DNA of 34,140 bases, from the NCBI GenBank assembly GCA_019459705.1, contig JAIBFE010000241.1, positions 1-34,140 of the forward strand, given 5' to 3'. Within the stretch, counting starts at the first letter, position 1. Every line of letters begins with the position of its first letter. The notes under the pieces are model-generated. The model saw only the letters and a program-made list of their open reading frames with translations, had not been told where the DNA came from and did not search any database. The position numbers and the translations under genes were made by a program. Shown here piece by piece: positions 8,575 through 16,450 of this stretch. Source of the stretch: Thiobacillus sp. GTDB taxonomy: Bacteria; Pseudomonadota; Gammaproteobacteria; Burkholderiales; Thiobacillaceae.

Positions 8575-8921
8575 AAGGCCGAATTGGGGAGGGTGAATTT
8601 ATTACGATTCCTCAAGAGGCCGAGCGCATGAGTCACCCGGCGAGGGCCCCGCGCAGCGGGATCGACGGCCAGACGAATGCCGCCCTGGGAGAAAACGACA
8701 GGATCACGTTGAGGGCTGCGCCCAATCAATTCAACTTGCCCGTTGCTGCAGTGGATGTCGGCACCGTGGTGCGCCCGGGCCGTGTTCGCAACCGCACCAA
8801 GACCGAGACGGACGAAAAGATCAAGAAACCCGCCGACGGCGTGCGCAAGAAATCGCCGCCTGCCCGCAAGGCCCCGGCACGCGGGCGTTACGTCGACGAA
8901 TACGCGCGCCCCGCCTGCTAG
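8517..8921 (+). CDS. Hypothetical protein with duplicated MSHPARAPRSGIDGQTNAA segment and basic C-terminal tail
   Basis: Open frame, ATGA overlap with the upstream gene; alternative start at 8628 (second repeat copy). The N-terminal half is mostly repeat-derived, so protein status is uncertain. Confidence 0.45.
   Translation: MSHPARAPRSGIDGQTNAAQGRIGEGEFITIPQEAERMSHPARAPRSGIDGQTNAALGENDRITLRAAPNQFNLPVAAVDVGTVVRPGRVRNRTKTETDEKIKKPADGVRKKSPPARKAPARGRYVDEYARPAC
8626..8685. repeat. 60-bp perfect direct repeat, copy 2
   Basis: Identical to 8515-8574; offset 111 bp; flanks not similar. Confidence 0.97.
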
Positions 8922-11473
8922 GCGCTCAGCACTTTATCTATCTCGGCTTCCAGCGCTTCGCGTCCCGCTGCGGTCTGCAGGGCTTCGCCCCGGATCAGGA
9001 AGGTGTCTTCGACCCGCTCGCCCAGCGTGTCGATCTTGGCGGCATAGACGCTCACGTCATGCCGCATCAGTGTCTCCGCCACTGCAAACAGCAGGCCGCC
9101 GCGATCCGCACAGGTGATTGACAGCATGTCGCCATGTCCCTGCGCGTCGGCCTCGAGCTTGACCGTGGCCGGGTAGGGATGGTGGCGCTGGTGACGCGAC
9201 AGGCGGCCGCGCGGCACGGCTTGCATCGGCTGCGCCGGATCGAGATCGCGTGCCAGTTCGTGTTCCACATAGCTCAAAAAGTCGCGGTAATGAATGCCGC
9301 GATTGGCCAGGTCCATCACCTGAAAGCTGTCGAGTGCATAGCCATGCCGGGTGGTGTGGATCTTGGCTTCTAGGATGGTGTACTGGATGCGCGCGAAAAA
9401 GCCGCAAATGCGGGCAAACAGATCAGGGCGGTCGGGCGTGTAGACCAGCACCTGGATGCCTTCGCCGGCCGGCGAGAGACGCGCCCGTACAAGGACATCG
9501 GGGCTGTCGGTGCGCCGCCACAGCATGCGGGCCTGCCAGGACATGTCGCGGACATCGAAGCGGACAAAATAACGCCTGTCGAGATGCTTCCACAGGGCAT
9601 CCGCGGCGTCGCCCGGCAGGCCATAGAGGGCGAGGTTGACGCGTGCTTCCGCCTGCTTGGCGGCGATATCGGCCACCACTTCGTCGCTGCCCGCCAGCTG
9701 GGCATGCGCAGCGTGATAGAGGTCTTCCAGCAGCTTGCCTTTCCAGGCGTTCCAGACCTTGGGACTGGTGCCGCGAATGTCGGCCACGGTCAACAGATAA
9801 AGCGCCGTCAGCCGGCGTACGTCACCGACCCGCGCGGCGAAGGCGGCGATGACGTCGGGGTCGCTGATGTCCTCTTTCTGCGAGGTGCGCGACATCGCCA
9901 GATGCATCTCCACCAGCCAGGCAACCAGTTCGCTGTCCGCCTTGTCAAGCCCGTGCTGGCGGCAGAATCGCCGCGCATCGGCTGCGCCCAGTTCGGAGTG
10001 GTCGCCGCCGCGGCCCTTGGCGATATCGTGAAACAGCGCCGCCAGGTACAGCAGTTCAGGCTTGTCGAAGGCGGCGATCAGCCGGCTGGCGAGCGGGAAT
10101 TCGTGCGCCAGTTCCGGCACGGTGAAGCGGCGCATGTTGCGCAGCACGGTGAGGATGTGTTCGTCCACCGTGTAGACGTGGAACAGGTCGTGCTGCATTT
10201 GTCCGACCACGCGGCCAAACGCCGGGATGTAGCGTGCAAGCAAGCCGTAGCGGTGCATGGCGCGCATCGCCCGGGTGAGGCCCGTCGGCTGGCGCAGCAG
10301 CGTCATGAACAGCGCGCGGTGCGCGGGATTGGCGCGGAAGGCGGCATCAATGCGGGTGCACCCGCGCCACAGCGCGCGCAGCGTGGCCGGTTCGAACCCG
10401 GCGAGTGCGGGGCGCTGCGCGTAGACGATGAAGGCGCGCAGCAGGGCGTCGGGTGTGCGCTCGAACAGATCGGCAGCGCGTGCTTCGAGAAGCCGGGCGC
10501 GCACCTGGAAATCCGCGTCGATCGGCTCGGGCGGCACAGTCACCGGGAACAGCCGCACCCGCAGCGACTGGATGAGGATGTCGTTGGCGCGCTGGATCAG
10601 CTTGGCGGCGCGGTAATAGCCCTGCATCATGCGTTCGCCCGCGCGTTTGTTCGTGGTGGAGGCGAGTCCCAGACGTTCGGCCAGTTCGGTCTGGTAATCG
10701 AAGGCCAGGCGGTCGTCGCGCCGCCTGGCCAGCAGATGCAGATGAATGCGCAGCGCTGACAGGGCGCGTTCTTCGCGCGCAATGCGCCGCGCCTCGGCCG
10801 GGGTCAGCAGCCCCGCGCGCGCGATGCCACTCCAGCCACCGTGGATGCCGCAGGCCTGCGCCAGCCAGTGGATGGTATGCAGATCACGCAGGCCGCCGGG
10901 GCTGTCCTTCAGATTGGGTTCGAGCTTGTAGGCGCTGTCGTCAAAGCGCGCGTGGCGTGCCTGCTGTTCGGCCAGCTTGCCGTCCAAAAAATGCTGGGCG
11001 TCGAAGCGTGCCTGGAAACGGCGGCCGAATGCGTCGAACAGGGTGCGGCCCCCCCATACGAAGCGTGCTTCCAGCAGGTTGGTTTCCACCGTGATGTCGG
11101 CGTCGGCCTCGGCCATGCAGGCTTCGACGGTGCGCACGCTGTGACCGATTTCCAGGCCGACGTCCCAGCATGCCTGTACCCAGTTTTCCAGGATGGCTTG
11201 CTGTTCAGTGGTGGGGTCGTGCGGCAGCAAGAGCAGCACGTCGACATCCGAGCCGGGGAACAGTTCGCCCCGCCCATAGCCGCCAACGGCGGCGAGGCAA
11301 AAACTGGCGGGCAGCGCGAGCCGGGCGCTGATGTCAGATAGCACGCCGTCGACCAGGGTGGCATGCCGGGTCAGGTAGCGGGGGACGGAGGGGGTTTCAA
11401 GATAGGCCGCGGCGAGTGCCGCGCGCCCGGATTTGAGCCGCTCGCGAAGATCGGCGAACGGCGGGTAGCTCAT
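8918..11473 (-). CDS. glnD: [Protein-PII] uridylyltransferase / uridylyl-removing enzyme
   Basis: MSYPPFADLRERLKSGRAAL; nucleotidyltransferase GGYGRGELFPGSDVDVLLLL; HD domain LAALFHDIAKGRGGDHSELG; C-terminal ACT repeats. Start placed at MSYPPF, not 11569. Confidence 0.96.
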   Translation of the reverse strand: MSYPPFADLRERLKSGRAALAAAYLETPSVPRYLTRHATLVDGVLSDISARLALPASFCLAAVGGYGRGELFPGSDVDVLLLLPHDPTTEQQAILENWVQACWDVGLEIGHSVRTVEACMAEADADITVETNLLEARFVWGGRTLFDAFGRRFQARFDAQHFLDGKLAEQQARHARFDDSAYKLEPNLKDSPGGLRDLHTIHWLAQACGIHGGWSGIARAGLLTPAEARRIAREERALSALRIHLHLLARRRDDRLAFDYQTELAERLGLASTTNKRAGERMMQGYYRAAKLIQRANDILIQSLRVRLFPVTVPPEPIDADFQVRARLLEARAADLFERTPDALLRAFIVYAQRPALAGFEPATLRALWRGCTRIDAAFRANPAHRALFMTLLRQPTGLTRAMRAMHRYGLLARYIPAFGRVVGQMQHDLFHVYTVDEHILTVLRNMRRFTVPELAHEFPLASRLIAAFDKPELLYLAALFHDIAKGRGGDHSELGAADARRFCRQHGLDKADSELVAWLVEMHLAMSRTSQKEDISDPDVIAAFAARVGDVRRLTALYLLTVADIRGTSPKVWNAWKGKLLEDLYHAAHAQLAGSDEVVADIAAKQAEARVNLALYGLPGDAADALWKHLDRRYFVRFDVRDMSWQARMLWRRTDSPDVLVRARLSPAGEGIQVLVYTPDRPDLFARICGFFARIQYTILEAKIHTTRHGYALDSFQVMDLANRGIHYRDFLSYVEHELARDLDPAQPMQAVPRGRLSRHQRHHPYPATVKLEADAQGHGDMLSITCADRGGLLFAVAETLMRHDVSVYAAKIDTLGERVEDTFLIRGEALQTAAGREALEAEIDKVLSA

Positions 11474-12279
11474 GCGGCGTGGCGGATGCGGTCGGGAACG
11501 GCCGGGGTGCCGGCTGACACGGTCAGTACTTCGTAGCCGCTGTCGGTGACCAGAACGGTGTGTTCCCACTGCGCCGACAGGCTGCGGTCCTTGGTGACGA
11601 TGGTCCAGCCATCCGGCATCAGGCGGATGACGCGGCGGCCGGCATTGATCATCGGCTCGATGGTGAAGGTCATGCCGGGTTCGAGCAACATGCCGGTGCC
11701 GGGCTTGCCGTAATGCAGAACTTGCGGGTCCTCATGGAAATTGAGGCCGATGCCGTGGCCGCAGAATTCGCGCACCACGCTGTAGCCGTGATTTTCGGCA
11801 AAGCGCTGGATGGCATGGCCGATGTCGCCCAGGCGGGCGCCGGGTTTGACGTGGTCGATGCCGACCCACATCGATTCGTAGGTGATCTGGATCAGCCGCT
11901 TGGCCTGAATCGACGCTTCGCCTACCGCGAACATGCGGCTCGTGTCGCCGTGCCAGCCGTCCTTGATGACGGTGATGTCGAGGTTCACGATATCGCCGTT
12001 TTTCAGCACCTTGTCGCCCGGTACGCCGTGGCACACCTGGTTGTTGACCGAGGTGCAGATCGACTTGGGATAGGGTGCGTGGCCGGACGGTGCGTAGTTC
12101 AGCGGCGCCGGGACCGTGCCCTGCACGTTCACCATGTAGTCGTGGCACAGCCGGTCAAGTTCGCCCGTGGTGACGCCGGGTTTGACGAAGGGGGTGATGT
12201 AGTCGAGCACTTCCGAGGCGAGCCGGCCGGCGATGCGCATGCCTTCGATCTCGGCACCGGTTTTGATGGTGACAGTCAT
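11470..12279 (-). CDS. map: Methionine aminopeptidase type I
   Basis: MTVTIKTGAEIEGMRIAGRLASEVLDYI; metal ligands VNLDITV, CGHGIGLNFHEDPQVLHYG, GMTFTIEPM; overlaps the glnD start by 4 bp. Confidence 0.97.
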   Translation of the reverse strand: MTVTIKTGAEIEGMRIAGRLASEVLDYITPFVKPGVTTGELDRLCHDYMVNVQGTVPAPLNYAPSGHAPYPKSICTSVNNQVCHGVPGDKVLKNGDIVNLDITVIKDGWHGDTSRMFAVGEASIQAKRLIQITYESMWVGIDHVKPGARLGDIGHAIQRFAENHGYSVVREFCGHGIGLNFHEDPQVLHYGKPGTGMLLEPGMTFTIEPMINAGRRVIRLMPDGWTIVTKDRSLSAQWEHTVLVTDSGYEVLTVSAGTPAVPDRIRHAA

Positions 12280-12367
12280 TGATGATGGGTCGGTGGGAAG
12301 TAAAGCCGCATTCTAGCGCGCCCGATGCGCGCCTGAAAAAGCTCTGCAAGGGATAACCACAATATGA

Positions 12368-12394
12368 AAAGGGGACACATGGCGTGTCCTCTTT
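12368..12394 (-). terminator. Rho-independent terminator for the 12432-12734 gene (possibly bidirectional)
   Basis: AAAGGGGACAC-ATGGC-GTGTCCTCTTT: 11-bp stem with one G.U; on the minus strand followed by TTTTCATATT. Confidence 0.75.
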
Positions 12395-12431
12395 CTATCC
12401 GGCGCGGATGCGCCGGCTTACGGTCTTGAAC

Positions 12432-12734
12432 TTACTGACCCGAGGGATGCGTCCCATCGCTGCGAACCTGCTCGCGGGTTTCATTGCGGATCTGGTCGCG
12501 GTCCTGATTGCGCTGTGCATCGCCGTCATGGGTGCCGTCGCGCTTCTGCAGGCGTTTTTCTTCACGGCTCTGGCTGCGCGTTTCCGTGCGCTGGGCCGGA
12601 TCGGGCTGGGTCATGCTGCCATTTCCCATGCCCAGGCCGCCACCCATGCCGCCGTTGCCGCCTTTGGCATGAACCACGCCGCTGGCGAGGCCGGCAGCAA
12701 ACAGAACCAGGGAAATAATTTTCAGTGATTTCAT
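12432..12734 (-). CDS. Small exported Gly-rich/charged hypothetical protein
   Basis: MKSLKIISLVLFAAGLASGVVHA signal peptide, then GGNGGMGGGLGMGNGSM and an Arg/Glu/Asp/Gln-rich tail. Confidence 0.7.
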   Translation of the reverse strand: MKSLKIISLVLFAAGLASGVVHAKGGNGGMGGGLGMGNGSMTQPDPAQRTETRSQSREEKRLQKRDGTHDGDAQRNQDRDQIRNETREQVRSDGTHPSGQ

Positions 12735-12757
12735 ATGGCACTCCTCGTCGATTGAGA

Positions 12758-13108
12758 TTACCGACCCCGTCGCCCTGAACCTGCTGCAGAACCTGCGCCG
12801 GCACCTGCGCTGCCCCCGGCCGCTGCCCCCCCCATTTCCTGCTGGCGATGTTCATAACCGGTGCCGTAGCGCAGCTGGGCCGGCCCTGGCTTGTTGCCTT
12901 GAAGAGGCGGCGCTGGCGCATGCAGGTTGCGCTGCACCGTCTCGTCGACCGGGCCCGCGGGGGTGCGCAGGATGTCGTGTGGCAAGGACAGGTTGAGGGG
13001 GCGGGGCTGCGCGGCTTTCGGGCTTGTCTGCCGTGCCTGGGCCCAGGCCGGCGAGGCCAGAGCCAGGACGGACGGAATAAGGATCAGGTTCAGGCGTGAC
13101 AGGCTCAT
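12758..13108 (-). CDS. Small exported hypothetical protein
   Basis: MSLSRLNLILIPSVLALASPAWAQA signal peptide; Pro/Gln/Gly/Ala-rich mature region; divergent from the two-component system. Confidence 0.62.
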   Translation of the reverse strand: MSLSRLNLILIPSVLALASPAWAQARQTSPKAAQPRPLNLSLPHDILRTPAGPVDETVQRNLHAPAPPLQGNKPGPAQLRYGTGYEHRQQEMGGAAAGGSAGAGAGSAAGSGRRGR

Positions 13109-13409
13109 GTTCAGGTACGGATATCGATTGATGCCGCGGGATTGCGGTTGGAGTGCATTCTGGGCGGGGCGTGTCGCTGCGTGATGTCAGGCGGATGGCG
13201 CTGCGTGTCAGTGTGTGTCGGTTTGTGACAGGCCGGCGGGAGTGTCCCTGTTCTGGAGTAGGATAACCGTTGCCGGGAAAGCCGTCATCGCCGCCCGTGG
13301 ATGGCGTGCCGTTTACCCCCGAATGTAGCCGTCTAACCCATGCCAAGCCCATGCACCACATGATGCAACTGTTCCAGCCTGTTTTCGCCAACGCTGCACG
13401 GGATGTGCC

Positions 13410-14126
13410 GTGACAGAGGGGAGCGCTACACGCATTCTGGTAGTGGATGACGACCCGGGCATGCGCGCCCTGCTGGAGGCCTATCTGGGCGACAGCGGGT
13501 TTGCGGTGGAGGCCGCAATGGACGGCCCGGCCATGTGGCAGGCGCTGGAGCGCGGCATGCCGGACGCCATTGTGCTCGACCTGATGCTGCCCGGTGAGGA
13601 CGGGCTGTCGCTGGCGCGGCGGCTGCGCAGCCAGTCGAACGTACCCATCCTCATGCTCTCCGCGCGCGGCGAGGAAATCGACCGCGTGGTTGGCCTGGAA
13701 ATGGGCGCCGACGACTATCTGGCAAAACCGTTCAGCCCGCGCGAACTGCTGGCCCGCCTGCGCGCGCTGCTGCGGCGTAGCCAGGGGCAGCGTGAACCTG
13801 AACCGCAGGCACCGCATCCCGCATTCGGCCCCTATCGGCTCGACGTATCCAGCCACCGCCTCACCCGTGACGGCGCCGAGGTGAAACTGTCGACTGCCGA
13901 ATTCGCGCTGCTGCGCATCTTTGTCGAACATCCGCTGCGGGTGCTGTCGCGCGACACCTTGATCGACATGCTGAAAGGCTACGAGCGCGATCCGTTCGAC
14001 CGCAGCGTCGACACCCGCGTCACCCGCCTGCGCCGCAAGATCGAACCCGATTCCGCGGAGCCGGTCTACATTCGCACCGTGCGCGGCGAGGGCTATCTCT
14101 TCAATCCGCGCGGCGCCGAGGCGTGA
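13410..14126 (+). CDS. OmpR-family response regulator
   Basis: GTG start; RILVVDDDPGMRALLEAYL, VLDLMLPGEDGLSL, DDYLAKPFSPRELLARLRALLRR, C-terminal winged helix ...FDRSVDTRVTRLRRKIEPDSAEPVYIRTVRGEGYLFNP. Confidence 0.94.
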   Translation: MTEGSATRILVVDDDPGMRALLEAYLGDSGFAVEAAMDGPAMWQALERGMPDAIVLDLMLPGEDGLSLARRLRSQSNVPILMLSARGEEIDRVVGLEMGADDYLAKPFSPRELLARLRALLRRSQGQREPEPQAPHPAFGPYRLDVSSHRLTRDGAEVKLSTAEFALLRIFVEHPLRVLSRDTLIDMLKGYERDPFDRSVDTRVTRLRRKIEPDSAEPVYIRTVRGEGYLFNPRGAEA

Positions 14127-15457
14127 GGCTGTCGTCGCGCCTGAGCCTGACGCAGCAGAATGCGCTGCTGCTGGTGGTGGTTTTCATCGCCTTCGAACTG
14201 CTGGTGGCCAGTGCCATCACCTATTTCCTGATGCTGCCGATGGCGCGCCGGTCGGCGGCCGATCTCGCGGGTCTGATGACGCTGTCGGCGCAGACCTGGA
14301 GCGAGTTGCCGCCGATCACCCGGCCTGCTTTCGAAATCGAACTGGCGCGCTCGCATGCCCTCGCGCTGCGCGCCGAGCCACCGCAACACGCTCAACCCCC
14401 AACGTGGCGGGAGCCCTATCTGCATTTTCTGGTGGCGTCGTTGAACGCACGGGTGGGCGAGCCGGTGGCGACTGCGCGCGAGGAAATCCAGGGGGAGCCA
14501 TGGTTCTGGGTGTCGTTGCCCGCAGGCAGCAGGCATCTCTCGGTGGGGTTTCCTCACAGCCGCATCGGCCCGCGGCCGATTCATGCCTTGCTGGCTTCGC
14601 TGGCCGGCGGCGCGCTGCTGACCCTGCTCGCGGCCTGGTGGCTGGCGCGCCGTGCCACCCGCCCGCTGCAAAGGCTGCAGGAAGCGGTCACCTCGCTGGG
14701 GCGAGGGCAGACGCCGGAACGCCTGCCCGAAACAGGACCGCGCGAAATCGCTGCGCTGAGCCGCCGCTTCAACGAGATGGCGAAGCAGGTGGAGGACCTG
14801 CTCGCTGCCCGCACGGTGCTGCTGGCCGGGGTGTCGCATGATCTGCGCACCCCGCTGGCGCGGCTGCGGCTGGCGGTGGAAATGCTGGTGCGCAAGCCCG
14901 GTCCCGAGCTGGCTGCACAGGTGGAGAGCGATATCGAGGCAATGGACCGCTTGATCGGCGACGTGCTGACCCTGGCGCGCGGCTTTGGTCACGAAGCGAA
15001 CCAGCGCGTGGCGCTGCCCGACCTGCTGGCCGACCTGGTGCGCGCGACCCCGGGCGCGGCAGAGCGGGTGCGGATCGAGGCGGCCGATATCAGGCTCGCA
15101 GTGCCCGTGGGGGCCCTGCGTCGCATCCTGACCAACCTGCTGGAAAACGCCCTGCGCTACGGCAATGGCCAGCCCGTGACCTTGCGTGCCGAGATTGCGG
15201 ACGGGCAGTGCCGCATCGGCGTGCTCGATCGGGGTCCGGGGATCCCGCCCGCCGAGCAGGAAGCGGTATTTCGCCCGTTCTACCGGCTGGAAGCCTCGCG
15301 CAGCGTCAGCACCGGCGGCTCCGGGCTGGGCCTGGCGATCGTGCGCCAGCTGGCAGCGGCGCAAGGATGGGAGGTGGGCCTGCAGGACCGTCCTGGTGGA
15401 GGGCTGGCAGTATGGCTGCACATCCCCCTGTTGGCGGACGCGGAGGCTGTACCTTGA
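14123..15457 (+). CDS. Sensor histidine kinase, EnvZ-like
   Basis: Two TM regions, HAMP, H-box GVSHDLRTPLARLRLAVEML, N-box NLLENALRYGNG, G boxes DRGPGIPPAEQE and GGSGLGLAIVRQLAAAQG; GTGA overlap with the regulator. Confidence 0.94.
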   Translation: MRLSSRLSLTQQNALLLVVVFIAFELLVASAITYFLMLPMARRSAADLAGLMTLSAQTWSELPPITRPAFEIELARSHALALRAEPPQHAQPPTWREPYLHFLVASLNARVGEPVATAREEIQGEPWFWVSLPAGSRHLSVGFPHSRIGPRPIHALLASLAGGALLTLLAAWWLARRATRPLQRLQEAVTSLGRGQTPERLPETGPREIAALSRRFNEMAKQVEDLLAARTVLLAGVSHDLRTPLARLRLAVEMLVRKPGPELAAQVESDIEAMDRLIGDVLTLARGFGHEANQRVALPDLLADLVRATPGAAERVRIEAADIRLAVPVGALRRILTNLLENALRYGNGQPVTLRAEIADGQCRIGVLDRGPGIPPAEQEAVFRPFYRLEASRSVSTGGSGLGLAIVRQLAAAQGWEVGLQDRPGGGLAVWLHIPLLADAEAVP

Positions 15458-15482
15458 AATAAGCGCCCGTTCGAATTAGAAT
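15454..15482 (+). promoter_or_regulatory. Sigma-70-type promoter TTGAAA-N17-TAGAAT for rpsB
   Basis: TTGAAA at 15454-15459 and TAGAAT at 15477-15482 with 17-bp spacing; -35 overlaps the histidine-kinase stop codon. Confidence 0.75.
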
Positions 15483-15489
15483 CGTCGGC

Positions 15490-15593
15490 TGTCCGAAATG
15501 GTTCGGACAAATTCGCACACCTGTCATTAAAGGGTGGCAGCGCGTTCAGAATAAAAAACGCGTGGCTGCTGACGGGTGGAGGCTCAACCCTTT
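15490..15593 (+). promoter_or_regulatory. Structured rpsB 5' leader (candidate S2 autoregulatory element)
   Basis: Perfect 8-bp hairpin TGTCCGAA-ATGG-TTCGGACA (15490-15509); outer stem AAAGGGT (15529-15535) x ACCCTTT (15587-15593) next to AGGAG; inner stem GCAGC/GCGTT (15537-15546) x AACGC/GCTGC (15557-15569, 3-nt bulge). Confidence 0.55.
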
Positions 15594-15604
15594 AGGAGAT
15601 TTTC

Positions 15605-16348
15605 ATGTCTGTCACCATGCGTCAAATGCTGGAAGCCGGTGTCCACTTCGGTCACCAGACCCGCTTCTGGAACCCCAAGATGGCCCCGTTCATTTTCGGT
15701 CATCGCAACAAGATTCATATCGTCAACCTGGAAAAATCGCTGCCCCTGTTCCAGGATGCGCAAAAATTCGTCCGTCAGCTCGCTGCCAACAAGGGCAACG
15801 TGCTGTTCGTCGGTACCAAGCGCGCCGCGCGTGACATCGTGCGCGAGGAAGCGCAGCGTGCCGGCATGCCTTACGTCGACCAGCGCTGGCTGGGCGGCAT
15901 GCTGACCAACTTCAAGACGGTCAAGCAGTCGATCAAGCGCATGAACGACCTGGAGACCTCGCTGGCCGAGCCGGGCCGCCTGTCGAAGAAAGAAATCCTC
16001 ACCGTGCAGCGCGAAGTCGACAAGCTCAACCGCAGCCTGGGCGGCATCCGCGAAATGGGTGGGCTGCCCGACGCGATTTTCATCATCGATGTCGGCTACC
16101 AGAAGGGTGCCGTGGTCGAGGCCAAGAAACTGGGCATCCCGGTGATCGGCGTGGTCGACACCAACAACAGCCCGGAAGGCGTGGATTACATCATCCCCGG
16201 CAACGATGACTCGGCCCGTGCGATTCGTCTGTATGCACGCGGCATGGCCGATGCGGCGCTGGAAGGCCGCGCCCAGGTCATCAGCGAAATCGTCGGCGGC
16301 GAAGAGTTCGTCGAGGTGGAAGAAGAGGGCGCACCGGCTGCCGAATAA
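15605..16348 (+). CDS. rpsB: 30S ribosomal protein S2
   Basis: [49 protein letters not shown]. Confidence 0.99.
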   Translation: MSVTMRQMLEAGVHFGHQTRFWNPKMAPFIFGHRNKIHIVNLEKSLPLFQDAQKFVRQLAANKGNVLFVGTKRAARDIVREEAQRAGMPYVDQRWLGGMLTNFKTVKQSIKRMNDLETSLAEPGRLSKKEILTVQREVDKLNRSLGGIREMGGLPDAIFIIDVGYQKGAVVEAKKLGIPVIGVVDTNNSPEGVDYIIPGNDDSARAIRLYARGMADAALEGRAQVISEIVGGEEFVEVEEEGAPAAE

Positions 16349-16401
16349 ACGCGGCGCACTGCAACATCGCCGGGATCATTTTCCGGCGAGCGTATTTTGA
16401 G

Positions 16402-16424
16402 GAGGGGCGTTGGCCCCTCTTTCT
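16402..16424 (+). terminator. rpsB-tsf intergenic terminator/attenuator
   Basis: GAGGGGC-GTTG-GCCCCTC followed by TTTCT; preceded by a second hairpin TCGCCGG-N9-CCGGCGA (16367-16389). Confidence 0.65.
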
Positions 16425-16450
16425 GTATTAATACTGGATAGGAGTTCGAA

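Noticed and set aside
8515-8685. CRISPR-like array
   Set aside because: Only two copies, 60-bp repeat with 51-bp spacer and overlap with coding sequence; no cas genes nearby.
9584-10759. 391-aa plus-strand ORF
   Set aside because: Antisense to glnD; no domain pattern.
12852-13931. 359-aa minus-strand ORF spanning the small gene, intergenic region and response regulator
   Set aside because: Antisense to a clear response regulator and in a different frame from the signal-peptide ORF 12758-13108.
14093-15421. 442-aa minus-strand ORF
   Set aside because: Antisense to the histidine kinase; Gln/Arg/His-rich composition.
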